From the NCBI GenBank assembly GCA_030348385.1, contig JAUCFP010000006.1, positions 372,001 through 436,000 on the forward strand: a stretch of 64,000 bases of DNA, written 5' to 3'. The translations under genes and the position numbers were made by a program. Shown in pieces: positions 24,276 through 33,329 of the stretch (positions within the stretch are counted from its first letter, which is position 1; every line of letters begins with the position of its first letter). A model generated the notes under the pieces. It was not told the DNA's origin, did no database searches, and saw nothing but the letters and a program-made list of their open reading frames with translations. This DNA is from Cytobacillus sp. NJ13 (lineage in GTDB: Bacteria; Bacillota; Bacilli; Bacillales; Cytobacillaceae).

Positions 24276-25306
24276 AATTAAAAATGATGGTTCTGACTCT
24301 ATTTTCAGGGGTTCTGATATTAGGTGCATGTTCTGGTAATCAATCAAATCAAAAGGCATCTGGCAGCAAGGAAGCGAAAGGTGCATACCCTTCGCAGCCA
24401 ATTGAAATTATTGTGGGTTTTGGTGAGGGCGGCGGTACTGACACTATGGCAAGGACACTGCAGCCTATCCTTCAGAAAGAATTAGGAGAATCCATTGCGG
24501 TGAGAAACATGCCAGGTGCATCCAGTGCACTTGCCCTTGAGTATGTTAACGAACAAGAGTCTGACGGACACACAATCCTATTTCAAACAGATCTGGTCCG
24601 TGTATTTCCAACAATGGGCATGACAGATTTAACCTATAAGGATTTCGAACAAATTGGAATTGGCGCAATGGGTATTGCCAATTTTACAGTTAAAGACAAC
24701 TCGAGCCTAAAAACGTTTGATGATGTCGTTCAGCTCTTGAAAGATGGAAAAGCGAAAGTTGGTGTGGCGGCCATTGGAGACCCCTGGCACCTCACTCTGG
24801 AAATTGTAAATAGTGTTGTGGGCGGGGATGCCGAAATTATCACGTATGACTCTGGTTCAAATGCTGCTATGGCTGCCATGAAAGGTGAGGTGGATTTTTC
24901 GATCAGCGGGGTTAATGAGGTAGTGGATCTGCTTCGGGCAGGGGATTTACGTTCACTGGCTGTTATGGATAATAAACCGTTTGAAGTTGATGACCTTGAA
25001 TCAATCCCGCCGGTAACTGATTTTGTTTCAGACTTGGATAAATATGTACCGGAAGGAACATGGTGGGGGCCAAGCGTGAAGAGCGGAACTCCAGAAGAGA
25101 TTGTAAATAAGATAAGGGACGCATACAACAAAGCAATAAACAGTGATGAATTTAAGGAATTTACAAAGAAACGGGCAATTGTTCTTACAGATATTGAGGA
25201 TAGTCAAGAATATACAAAAGAAATCACAGAAAAAACAAGCTGGCTGCTTTGGGACATTGGTGTAGGAAAACGGTCACCAGAAGAGGTAGGAATCAGCCGG
25301 CCATAA
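24272..25306 (+). CDS. tctC: Tripartite tricarboxylate transporter solute-binding lipoprotein TctC
   Basis: The ATG overlaps the TctA stop (ATGA). The 344-residue protein has a signal peptide with lipobox LILGAC (C20). The mature part begins YPSQPIEIIVGFGEGGGTDT, the Bug/TctC signature, followed by PGASSALALEYV. It captures a carboxylate outside the membrane. Members bind citrate, aromatic acids, nicotinate and others, so the ligand is not predictable, but the operon suggests the pathway's substrate. Confidence 0.93.
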   Translation: MKLKMMVLTLFSGVLILGACSGNQSNQKASGSKEAKGAYPSQPIEIIVGFGEGGGTDTMARTLQPILQKELGESIAVRNMPGASSALALEYVNEQESDGHTILFQTDLVRVFPTMGMTDLTYKDFEQIGIGAMGIANFTVKDNSSLKTFDDVVQLLKDGKAKVGVAAIGDPWHLTLEIVNSVVGGDAEIITYDSGSNAAMAAMKGEVDFSISGVNEVVDLLRAGDLRSLAVMDNKPFEVDDLESIPPVTDFVSDLDKYVPEGTWWGPSVKSGTPEEIVNKIRDAYNKAINSDEFKEFTKKRAIVLTDIEDSQEYTKEITEKTSWLLWDIGVGKRSPEEVGISRP

Positions 25307-25327
25307 AAGTGATAGAAAGGAGAAAAG

Positions 25328-25774
25328 ATGAGGATAAATAAAGATTATCTTTTGGCGGGCATTGTTTTAGCGATTGGTCTCTTTTTAGTAATAGGCAGCT
25401 TTAACTTCCCGCCAGGAGAGCATTTTTTAAATTCTTCCCGTTCGTTTCCCATGCTTCTTGGCTATTGTTTAACAGGTCTATCAATCTGGCAGTTTGTTCA
25501 GACCATCAGAAAGAAAAAAGAGCGTGAAGAGGAAGCAGAGTCCCTTTCGATGCTAGAAATGAAAAGAGGGCTTCTATATATACTTATGACAGTGGTATAT
25601 ATGTTCCTGTTAATCCCCTTCATCGGTTTTCTGTTTTCTACTTTAATCTTTTTACTTATTGGCATCCTGTATTATAGGGAAGTTCGCTGGTATACGGCTA
25701 CATTCATATCCATAGGGATGATTGGATTCATTTATGTGGTTTTTGAAAAGCTCATGTATATTCGATTACCGTAA
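25328..25774 (+). CDS. tctB: Tripartite tricarboxylate transporter small subunit TctB
   Basis: A 148-residue protein with four hydrophobic helices (LLAGIVLAIGLFLVIGSF at the N-terminus; FIGFLFSTLIFLLIGILYY and ATFISIGMIGFIYVVFE near the end) and a charged cytoplasmic loop (RKKKEREEEAE). This is the size and layout of TctB. AAGGAG precedes ATG 25328. Gene order A-C-B differs from the common C-B-A order of proteobacteria. Confidence 0.88.
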   Translation: MRINKDYLLAGIVLAIGLFLVIGSFNFPPGEHFLNSSRSFPMLLGYCLTGLSIWQFVQTIRKKKEREEEAESLSMLEMKRGLLYILMTVVYMFLLIPFIGFLFSTLIFLLIGILYYREVRWYTATFISIGMIGFIYVVFEKLMYIRLP

Positions 25775-25892
25775 ACACGAAATTATTATTTACTCTTTTA
25801 ATTGATCCAACTATTCAATGCTAGGCGAGGAATCAGGATTTAAAGAGTTCAATGTATAAGGATATCAAATAATAGATATGGCGGTGATTTAT

Positions 25893-27026
25893 ATGAGGAT
25901 AAAGCAAACAATTGAAAAAGTGCCCGGAGGTCTGATGGTCATCCCGCTGATGCTTGGCGCTTTATTTAATACGATTGATCAGCTTCACATTCCATTTATT
26001 ATGAATTTCCTTAAGAGCATAGGGGTATCGCCGGCTGAAGAAGGAATTTATGAGTTTATGAAAATCGGAGGTTTCTCTGAGGCACTATTTAAAACAGGAA
26101 CGTTAACACTCATTGGCTTGTTCTTATTTTGTGCAGGCAGCCAGATGAACTTGCGAGTAGGCGGAAAAGCCTTAAAGAAAGGAATTCTATTAACAGGAAG
26201 CAAGTGTTTAACCGGGATTGCGATCGGTATTTTATTTGGAATGTTTTTTGACCCAATGAACGGTCTGCTTGGATTATCAACCCTGGCTATTATTGCCGCC
26301 ATGACCAACGGAAATGAAGGAATGTATGCCGTTTTGACAGGTCAATACGGGAATCGGTCAGATGTGGGAGCTATTTCCGTCCTGACTCTGAATGACGGTC
26401 CTTTTTTCACCATGCTGGCTTTGGGAATGGTTGGCGTTAATTTTCCTTTAATCGCATTCATTGCTGTCTTGCTTCCAATTGCACTAGGAATGCTGTTAGG
26501 GAATCTGGATGAAGACATTCGGGAATTTTTAAAGCCTGGTGAAACGCTGCTTGTACCATTCTTTGCTTTCTGTCTCGGAGCAGGAATGAATTTTATGAGT
26601 TTCTTTAATCCTGAAGCTGTTTGGGGAGGGTTAGCTCTCGGGTTTGCCACAGTGATTTTTACGGCATTAACCGGAATCCTGGTTTATAGGCTATTTGGAG
26701 AAAAAAGCACGATTGGACCTGTTGCAGAAGCATCAACTGCAGGGAATGCAGTGGGTACACCTGCTGCAATCGCAGCAGCAGCATCAGTGGCAGCGGGGGC
26801 AGGACTGATGACGGTGGAGAAGGCTCAAAGTTTTCAGGAAATTGCTAATTTAGCAACAATACAAATTTCAATTTCTACTATAACTACTTCGATATTATGC
26901 CCAATAGCCGTTATTTTGTGGGATAAGTATCAAAGAAGCAAAGGCATTGATGGCCGTCTGGAGGATATACCCGGCAAAAAAATAAAGATCTCTGCTGAGC
27001 TCGAACAGGAATCAATAGAAGGGTGA
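25893..27026 (+). CDS. KdgT-family permease (2-keto-3-deoxygluconate permease-like)
   Basis: ATG 25893 is chosen (GGCGGTGA upstream; the protein then starts MRIKQTIEKVPGGLMVIPL, like E. coli KdgT) over 25878. The 377-residue membrane protein shows the family landmarks AAMTNGNEGMYAVLTGQYG, SDVGAISVLTLNDGPFFTM and EASTAGNAVGTPAAIA. KdgT symports 2-keto-3-deoxygluconate with protons. The neighbouring genes contain no KDG kinase or aldolase, so here the substrate may be another keto or hydroxy acid. It could be a second uptake route or an exporter for a pathway intermediate. Confidence 0.82.
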   Translation: MRIKQTIEKVPGGLMVIPLMLGALFNTIDQLHIPFIMNFLKSIGVSPAEEGIYEFMKIGGFSEALFKTGTLTLIGLFLFCAGSQMNLRVGGKALKKGILLTGSKCLTGIAIGILFGMFFDPMNGLLGLSTLAIIAAMTNGNEGMYAVLTGQYGNRSDVGAISVLTLNDGPFFTMLALGMVGVNFPLIAFIAVLLPIALGMLLGNLDEDIREFLKPGETLLVPFFAFCLGAGMNFMSFFNPEAVWGGLALGFATVIFTALTGILVYRLFGEKSTIGPVAEASTAGNAVGTPAAIAAAASVAAGAGLMTVEKAQSFQEIANLATIQISISTITTSILCPIAVILWDKYQRSKGIDGRLEDIPGKKIKISAELEQESIEG

Positions 27027-27799
27027 TGAAAGGTTTGGAAAAAATCCATGCTGAAATATCTGATTTTATTTGCACCATTACCATTAAGAATCCGCCAATG
27101 AATATTTTGACAAAAGAATTCCGGGAAGAGTTCGTTCCCTATATGGAGAAGCTGAAAACCTCCTCGGATGTCCGGGTTATTGTCCTTACTGGAGAAGGGG
27201 ATCGGGCCTTTTGTGCGGGAGCCGATTTAAACGAAGAAGGAGAGCTGACTCCTGAATCTGTCCGGCAGTTCTTAGAAGAAGATTGCAGGATTTACGATAT
27301 TGTCAATGAAATGCCCCAGCCTGTGATTGCTGCAGTTAATGGCTATGCATTTGGCGGAGGGTTCGAGCTTGCCTTAGCCTGTGATATTCGCATCATGTCG
27401 GAACGTGCAAAGCTTTGTGCGGCAGGGGTAAAGGTTGGGCTGGTTGTCGGCCCAACCCGGTTAGTCAGGCTATTGGGTGAAGCATATGCCAAAGAAGTGA
27501 TATTGACAGGCAAAACGATAACAGCTGAAGAGGCATTTCAAAGAGGGTTGGCGAGCAGGGTGGTATCCCCTGACAATTTAATAACAGAAGCAATGGAATG
27601 GGCGGAGCTGATTGCTTCCCGTGCTCCAATCGCAGTAAGACATGCGAAGAACACGATTCAAAAAACCATGGATGCCGAGTGGCAGGAAGCAATGAAACAG
27701 GAACTGGATGCATTTATTGAATGCCAGGATACATGGGATCACAGGCATGCGATTGATTCATTCTTTAACAAGAAGCAGCCAGCTTTTAAAGGGATGTAG
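27026..27799 (+). CDS. Enoyl-CoA hydratase/isomerase (crotonase) family protein
   Basis: ATG 27026 overlaps the permease stop; TTG 27035 is another possible start. The 257-residue protein has the crotonase oxyanion-hole block FCAGADLNEEGE and NGYAFGGGFELALACDIRI, which holds the first catalytic glutamate. The second glutamate, normally in PE-x-x-LG, is missing: the segment reads AAGVKVGLVVGPTRL. Members lacking it tend to be isomerases, decarboxylases or hydrolases rather than hydratases. It lies between a transporter and a second NicX-like gene and presumably acts on a CoA ester made by the CoA-transferase downstream. Confidence 0.85.
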   Translation: MKGLEKIHAEISDFICTITIKNPPMNILTKEFREEFVPYMEKLKTSSDVRVIVLTGEGDRAFCAGADLNEEGELTPESVRQFLEEDCRIYDIVNEMPQPVIAAVNGYAFGGGFELALACDIRIMSERAKLCAAGVKVGLVVGPTRLVRLLGEAYAKEVILTGKTITAEEAFQRGLASRVVSPDNLITEAMEWAELIASRAPIAVRHAKNTIQKTMDAEWQEAMKQELDAFIECQDTWDHRHAIDSFFNKKQPAFKGM

Positions 27800-27845
27800 G
27801 TTTGAACTTTACAAAAATTGATGAATCAGGGAGTTGTTATAAAAG

Positions 27846-28841
27846 ATGAAAGAAGCACTAATGTACCCGGCAGCTGATGCACTCGTAAAAGTTCTGGCAG
27901 GTGTTAAGAGTGGGGAAAAGGTAGTAATCTTAACAGATTTTTTGACTGATGGAATCACAAAAATACTGGCATCTGTAGTCTGTTCACTGGACGCTGAGCC
28001 CATCACGATCTCAATGCCGCCAAGAAAAGGTCATGGAGATGCATTGCCGGATGCAGTCGCAGCGGCTATGAAGGAAGCTGATGTGATCATCGCACCGACA
28101 ACCTATAACATTGCCCATACAAAAGCCCGGCACGATGCACAAAGGGCGGGAGCCAGAGTATTAATCTTACCAGAAGCACATGAAGACATTTTATTAAGCA
28201 AGGGGTTAAAAGCTGACTTTGCTGCACTAAGACCCCAAGTGGAGAAACTGGCAGACATATTGACAGCTGGAGAATCTGTCCACATCACGACAGCTCTTGG
28301 CACAGACTTAAGATTTTCCATCAAAGGCAGGTCAGGAAGAGCCTTAACTGGGTTTGCAAATAGTACGGATGTTTCGGCAGCCCACTGCATTGAATCCAGC
28401 ATTGCTCCGGTTGAAGGAACCGCTGAAGGAATTTTAGTGGTAGACGGGAGTATTCCAGGGGTTGGTCTAATTGAGACTCCTGTTGAAGTAGTGTTTAAGG
28501 AAGGAAAGGCGGTTTCGATTACAGGAGGCAGAGAAGCTGAGCAATTCAGGAAAATATTGATGGAGAAGAATGATGAAGAAGGAAATATCTATTTTGCCGG
28601 TGAGTTTGGCATTGGCATGAATCCTGAATGTGAATTGGAAAACAGCATGCTAAGTGATGAAGGTGTTTATGGAACCATCCACATTGCTCTAGGTACGAAT
28701 GCATATATTGGGGGAACGGTTAAGGCCAAAGGCCATTACGATATGGTCGTAAAGGATCCGCAGGTAGAAATCGACGGGAAACTCATTCTGGACAACCAGG
28801 AACTCTATTTATTTGAAGATAAAGCCTTAAATAGACTTTGA
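27846..28841 (+). CDS. M29/NicX-like metalloenzyme, copy 2
   Basis: 331 residues, ATG 27846 with AGGGAG about 12 bases upstream. It is clearly homologous to the 21762 product over its whole length: both have IIAPTTYNIAHTKAR-like segments (copy 1 IVAPTTFSINHSTAR), ESSIAPVEGTAEG and EFGIGMNP. Candidate metal ligands are the Glu in GEFGIGMNP, H279 (TIHIAL) and H297/D299 (GHYDMVV). Divergence between the copies is large, so they are old paralogs, perhaps two subunits or two consecutive steps. The role is as uncertain as for copy 1. Confidence 0.75.
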   Translation: MKEALMYPAADALVKVLAGVKSGEKVVILTDFLTDGITKILASVVCSLDAEPITISMPPRKGHGDALPDAVAAAMKEADVIIAPTTYNIAHTKARHDAQRAGARVLILPEAHEDILLSKGLKADFAALRPQVEKLADILTAGESVHITTALGTDLRFSIKGRSGRALTGFANSTDVSAAHCIESSIAPVEGTAEGILVVDGSIPGVGLIETPVEVVFKEGKAVSITGGREAEQFRKILMEKNDEEGNIYFAGEFGIGMNPECELENSMLSDEGVYGTIHIALGTNAYIGGTVKAKGHYDMVVKDPQVEIDGKLILDNQELYLFEDKALNRL

Positions 28842-28878
28842 GAGAATTGAATCCATTTTGATAGAAGGAGATGGTTTA

Positions 28879-30024
28879 ATGAGTGCATTACAAGGCATTA
28901 GAGTGATTGACTTAAGCCAGGTCATGGCAGGGCCGTATTGCGGAATGCTGCTGGCAGATATGGGTGCTGATGTCATAAAAGTTGAACCGCCAAAAGGAGA
29001 GAGCACCAGAAGATGGTCCCCTTATAAGGAAGGGGAAAGCGGTGCGTTTATGGCGATCAATCGGAACAAGCGCAGCATAACGCTTGATTTAAAAGATGGC
29101 GAGGATCAAAAAGTGTTTTATAAGTTAATTGAAACCGCGGATATTTTGATCGAAAATTTCCGCCCTGGAGTAGTTAAGCGTCTCGGCGTTGACTATGAAA
29201 CACTCAATCAGATTAACCCAAAGCTGATCTACTGCTCTATTTCTGGATTTGGCCAGTATGGCCCTTATTCTTCCCGTGGCGGTTATGATTTAATCGCACA
29301 GGGAATGACCGGGATTATGAGTGTGACGGGTGAACGGAATGGGAACCCGGTAAAGTGCGGCCTTCCGATTATCGATTTGGGTTCTGGCCTGTTTTCAGTC
29401 TATGGCATCTTATCCGCATTGTATTCCAGGGTTCATTCCAATGAGGGACAGTATATTGACGCTTCTTTATATGATACGGGGATCGCATTATCGGTCTGGG
29501 AAAGCACCCAATATTGGTTTACGGGAGAAACACCGGCACCTACCGGAAGCGGACACCGCTTGTCTGCTCCTTATCAGGCATTTCGGGCAAGCGATGGTTA
29601 TTTTACAGTTGGCGCAGATACACCGCATCATTGGCCTGTATTTTGCCGGATCATCGGAAGGCCGGAGTTCTTATCTGATGACCGATTTGTTGATGACGCA
29701 TCTCGGATCCAGCACTTAAATGAATTTGTCAGATTAATTGAAGAGAAAACGAGTTTGCACCCAAGACATTACTGGCTGGAAAAATTCGAGGAGGCGGGAA
29801 TTCCTGCTGGCCCCATAAATACGTATCCTGAATCTTTAACAGACCAGCACACACTATCCCGAAGAATGATAGAAGAGGTTGAGCACCCTGTTGCCGGGAA
29901 AATAAAAGCATTAGGGATTCCTGTCAAACTATCAAAGACTCCTGGAAAGGTTGCGAAAGCTGCTCCTGTGCTGGGAGAGCATAAAGACGAAATCTTAAAA
30001 GAATTAGGGCTTGTGGCTAAATAA
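28879..30024 (+). CDS. Family III CoA-transferase (CaiB/BaiF)
   Basis: ATG 28879 is chosen with AAGGAGA 9 bases upstream. The 381-residue protein starts ALQGIRVIDLSQVMAGPYCG, followed by ADMGADVIKVEPP and the family motif NRNKRSITLDLK. The catalytic aspartate that forms the acyl anhydride is D166 (LPIIDLGSG). It would move CoA from one acyl-CoA to a free acid, which fits a pathway without its own CoA ligase. Substrate unknown. Confidence 0.92.
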   Translation: MSALQGIRVIDLSQVMAGPYCGMLLADMGADVIKVEPPKGESTRRWSPYKEGESGAFMAINRNKRSITLDLKDGEDQKVFYKLIETADILIENFRPGVVKRLGVDYETLNQINPKLIYCSISGFGQYGPYSSRGGYDLIAQGMTGIMSVTGERNGNPVKCGLPIIDLGSGLFSVYGILSALYSRVHSNEGQYIDASLYDTGIALSVWESTQYWFTGETPAPTGSGHRLSAPYQAFRASDGYFTVGADTPHHWPVFCRIIGRPEFLSDDRFVDDASRIQHLNEFVRLIEEKTSLHPRHYWLEKFEEAGIPAGPINTYPESLTDQHTLSRRMIEEVEHPVAGKIKALGIPVKLSKTPGKVAKAAPVLGEHKDEILKELGLVAK

Positions 30025-30069
30025 TGTGTGACAGAATAATCCTCATTTCTAGTAAGGAGAAGGATATGG

Positions 30070-30597
30070 ATGATTGAACAATTAAAAGGCCGGGTTCCTT
30101 CCATTCATGCCGAAACCATGATACACGGCTCGGCACAAGTGATTGGTGACGTCAGAATAGCCAAAAATGTCAGTGTCTGGCCTCAATCAGTCTTAAGAGC
30201 AGACGATGATAATTTTATCGAAATAGGTGAAGGAAGCAATATCCAGGACGGCTGTATCTGCCATGTGACACCTGAGGCTCCTTTAAGGATAGGGAAAATG
30301 GTGACAGTAGGGCATGGTGCCATTTTACATGCCTGTACGATCGAGGATGGAGCTTTGATTGGCATAGGTTCCATTATTTTAGATGGGGCTGTCATTGAAA
30401 AGGGGGCACAAGTTGGAGCGGGTGCGTTAGTTCCTCCAGGGAAGGTGATTCCTAAAGGCAGCTTAGCTGTTGGCGTTCCTGCAAAAATCGTTCGTGAATT
30501 AACAGAGAATGAAATACATGACCTGGAAAAAAATGCTGAAGAATACATCGAGCTATGGAAACGCGATTATCTTGAAGAGAGTGAGGAGACATTATGA
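30070..30597 (+). CDS. Gamma-carbonic anhydrase-like / PaaY-CaiE family protein
   Basis: 175 residues. Hexapeptide repeats of a left-handed beta-helix fill residues 15-140 (VIGDVRIAKNVSVWPQSVLR, then IEIGEGSNIQDGCICHV, VTVGHGAILHACTIEDGALI). The three zinc-type histidines of gamma-class carbonic anhydrases are in CHVTP and TVGHGAILHAC. In catabolic CoA operons such proteins (PaaY, CaiE) act as thioesterases that rescue stalled CoA esters, and this context makes such a role plausible. Carbonic anhydrase activity is the alternative. The stop overlaps the next ATG. Confidence 0.85.
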   Translation: MIEQLKGRVPSIHAETMIHGSAQVIGDVRIAKNVSVWPQSVLRADDDNFIEIGEGSNIQDGCICHVTPEAPLRIGKMVTVGHGAILHACTIEDGALIGIGSIILDGAVIEKGAQVGAGALVPPGKVIPKGSLAVGVPAKIVRELTENEIHDLEKNAEEYIELWKRDYLEESEETL

Positions 30598-31901
30598 TTG
30601 AAGAGAATATAAGTTTAGCAGAAAGAGGCAACCGTGTTCTGCCCCCGGTAGCCAACAGAGCAACGAAGATAGGCGTAATGAAGGCATATGGATCAACAGT
30701 AGAGGACGAGAACGGGAAAAAATATCTCGATTTTGCGAGCGGTGTAGGAGTAAATAATGTTGGACACTGCCACCCCGAGGTGATTGAAGCGGTAAAGCAG
30801 CAGATGGATACCATGATTCACGTTGGCCATAATGTGGCTTACTATCCATCCTATATTCAATTAGCTGAGGAGCTAAACGAATTAACCGGAAATCAGAAAA
30901 TGGTGTACTTCTCAAATAGCGGAGCAGAAGCGAATGAGGGAGCCATCAAATTAGCGAAAAAAGCGACAAAGCGTCCAGCGATCCTATCCTTTAAACGGGG
31001 ATTCCATGGACGTACACTCGCAGCGACATCGATTACTTTCTCAAGTTCAGCTTATCGTCAGGATTATGAAGGCCTTCTTCCAAGCGTATATGCCTGTGAA
31101 TATCCATATCCTTTTAGAACAGGGCTGAGTTATGAAGAAGAGACGAAAAGATGTATTCAAAGCATCCATGAGGTTTTTCATTATCAAGTTGCTCCATCCC
31201 AGGTGGCAGCCATAATCCTTGAACCTGTACAGGGCGAGGGAGGGTATATTGTACCTCCGAAAGAATTTTTGAAGCAAATAAGAGAAATCTGTGATCAGCA
31301 TGGGATCTTGCTAATTTTTGATGAAGTACAAACCGGTTTCGGACGAACAGGGAAAATGTTTGCCTATGAACACTTTGGAGTAGAGCCGGACATTCTTACC
31401 TTAGGAAAGGGAATTGCTTCAGGCTTCCCTTTAAGTGCCATCATTGCCAAGAAAGAAATTATGGAAAAATGGGAGCCGGGAACACATGGAGGCACATACG
31501 GCGGAAACCCTGTCTCCTGCGCGGCAGCCCTGGCTTCTATAGAAATTTTAAAACGGGAAGGAATAGATAATGCCCAAACTTTAGGGGGATATCTAAAGCA
31601 GCAATTATATGATTTACAGTCAGAGTTTGCCGGTATTGGCGATGTTAGAGGTCTGGGCCTGATGATTGGCATAGAGTTCATTGATGAAAAAGGCAGCCCA
31701 GATGCCAGTACAGTCAACTGGCTGAAGAATTTTGCGTTAGAAAACGGAGTCATTCTTTTAACCTGCGGCACTGAGAAGAATGTTTTGCGGTTTATCCCGC
31801 CAGCAACGGTATTAAAAGAGGAACTTGATCAAGCAGTTACTGTACTGAAGGAAGGATTGCAGCAACTCGCTAAAAAGGAGAGCGGTCATGCTATATATTA
31901 A
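30594..31901 (+). CDS. Class III aminotransferase (GABA-transaminase type)
   Basis: 435 residues, fold-type I PLP enzyme. Landmarks are FASGVGVNNVGHCHPEV, the SNSGAEANEGAIKLAKK phosphate-binding segment, ILIFDEVQTGFGRTG with the PLP-contacting Asp, and the Schiff-base lysine K272 in TLGKGIASG. This class moves the terminal amino group of omega-amino acids (GABA, beta-alanine, 5-aminovalerate) to a keto acid, yielding a semialdehyde. The next gene is a semialdehyde dehydrogenase that overlaps it by 14 bases, so the pair forms a GabT-GabD module. Confidence 0.9.
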   Translation: MIEENISLAERGNRVLPPVANRATKIGVMKAYGSTVEDENGKKYLDFASGVGVNNVGHCHPEVIEAVKQQMDTMIHVGHNVAYYPSYIQLAEELNELTGNQKMVYFSNSGAEANEGAIKLAKKATKRPAILSFKRGFHGRTLAATSITFSSSAYRQDYEGLLPSVYACEYPYPFRTGLSYEEETKRCIQSIHEVFHYQVAPSQVAAIILEPVQGEGGYIVPPKEFLKQIREICDQHGILLIFDEVQTGFGRTGKMFAYEHFGVEPDILTLGKGIASGFPLSAIIAKKEIMEKWEPGTHGGTYGGNPVSCAAALASIEILKREGIDNAQTLGGYLKQQLYDLQSEFAGIGDVRGLGLMIGIEFIDEKGSPDASTVNWLKNFALENGVILLTCGTEKNVLRFIPPATVLKEELDQAVTVLKEGLQQLAKKESGHAIY

Positions 31902-33312
31902 TGGGGAATGGAAATCTTCATATAAAAATGAATCGATTGCGGTGTATAATCCTGCTACATTAGAAAAATTCGGTGTGGTCGCTTATGGAGGAAAAGAAGA
32001 AACCGAGGAAGCAATCCAGGCTGCATCCGCTGCCTTTCAGGACTGGAAGAAAACAAGTGCGGATGAGAAATCGCAATACCTTAAAAAAATTGCAGAACGT
32101 TTAAGAGACAAAGAAGAAGATCTGGCAGTAACCATTACAAAAGAGATGGGCAAACCACTTAAAGAATCCATTGGTGAAGTCAAACTCGCGATTTCTTATA
32201 TGGATTGGTATGCAGAGGAAGCGAAGCGGATTTATGGAGAGACGATTCCTGCTTCCAGCAGAGATAAGCGCATACTGGTGCTGCAGGAGCCTGTTGGAGT
32301 GACGGGCGCGATTACACCATGGAACTTTCCAGCCGCCATGGTTACCCGCAAAATTGCACCAGCGTTAGCTGCCGGATGTCCTGTCATCTTAAAACCAGCT
32401 TCAGCCACTCCCTTAACGGCAGTGAAAATTTTTGAAGCCATTCATCAGGCTGGTTTACCTAAAGGAGTAGCCAATTTGATTATTGGACCTTCTAATGAGA
32501 TTGCTCAAACCTTATTAGACAGCATGCAGGTGCGAAAATTAACTTTCACAGGGTCTACGGCAGTTGGAAAAAAATTAATGAGGGACGCGTCCAATACGGT
32601 CAAAAAAGTTTCAATGGAATTAGGCGGCCATGCCCCTTTTATCGTATTTGAGGATGCTGATTTAGAGAAAGCCGCTGAAGCAGCGGTTGCCAGCAAGTTC
32701 AGGAATGCAGGTCAAACATGTGTATGCACAAACCGGATTTATGTTCAGCAAAAGGTTGCAGATGAATTTACCCGCTTGTTTGCAGAAAAGGTAAACCGTC
32801 TGCAAATCGGAAATGGCATGGATGATGATACAGATATTGGGCCATTAATTAATGAGGAAAGCCTTGATAAAGTCATTGAACATGTGGAGGATGCCAAAGA
32901 AAAAGGCGGTGTGGTTCTTTGCGGAGGGTCCCAGGCCGATATGAATGCTAAAGGTGTATTCTATCAGCCTACTGTTATACAGCATGCAAATGAATCGATG
33001 AAGATTGCAAGAGAAGAAACATTTGGCCCAGTGGTGCCGATTTTCACCTTCGAAACGGAAGAAGAAGCAATCGAACGGGCAAATCATCCAGAATACGGAC
33101 TTGCATCTTACTGCTTCACTTCTGATTTAAATCGCGCTTTCCGGGTAATGGAATCTCTCGAATATGGCATTATTGGCATTAATGATGCGATGCCGACAAC
33201 AGCACAAGCCCCGTTCGGAGGAATGAAGGAAAGCGGCGTAGGAAGAGAAGGGGGCAAGTACGGGTTAATGGAGTATCTGGAAGAGAAGTTTGTCTCATTG
33301 AATATTGGATAA
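31888..33312 (+). CDS. Succinate-semialdehyde dehydrogenase-type aldehyde dehydrogenase
   Basis: 474 residues with AAGGAGAG before ATG 31888. The NAD(P) domain has GAITPWNFPAAMVTRKIAPA and FTGSTAVGKKL. The general base is E244 (MELGGHAP) and the nucleophile is C278 (NAGQTCVC), with an adjacent Cys two residues later. ITPWNFPAAM and NDAMPTTAQAPFGG are characteristic of GabD/SSADH. With the preceding transaminase it would convert an omega-amino acid to a dicarboxylate such as succinate. Confidence 0.92.
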   Translation: MLYINGEWKSSYKNESIAVYNPATLEKFGVVAYGGKEETEEAIQAASAAFQDWKKTSADEKSQYLKKIAERLRDKEEDLAVTITKEMGKPLKESIGEVKLAISYMDWYAEEAKRIYGETIPASSRDKRILVLQEPVGVTGAITPWNFPAAMVTRKIAPALAAGCPVILKPASATPLTAVKIFEAIHQAGLPKGVANLIIGPSNEIAQTLLDSMQVRKLTFTGSTAVGKKLMRDASNTVKKVSMELGGHAPFIVFEDADLEKAAEAAVASKFRNAGQTCVCTNRIYVQQKVADEFTRLFAEKVNRLQIGNGMDDDTDIGPLINEESLDKVIEHVEDAKEKGGVVLCGGSQADMNAKGVFYQPTVIQHANESMKIAREETFGPVVPIFTFETEEEAIERANHPEYGLASYCFTSDLNRAFRVMESLEYGIIGINDAMPTTAQAPFGGMKESGVGREGGKYGLMEYLEEKFVSLNIG

Positions 33313-33329
33313 TCAAAGGGGCCATCAGA

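Noticed and set aside
25878..27026. Assignment of the operon to 2-keto-3-deoxygluconate/pectin catabolism because of the KdgT-like permease.
   Set aside because: No KDG kinase, KDPG aldolase, uronate isomerase or pectinase genes are nearby; the other genes point to CoA and amino-acid chemistry.
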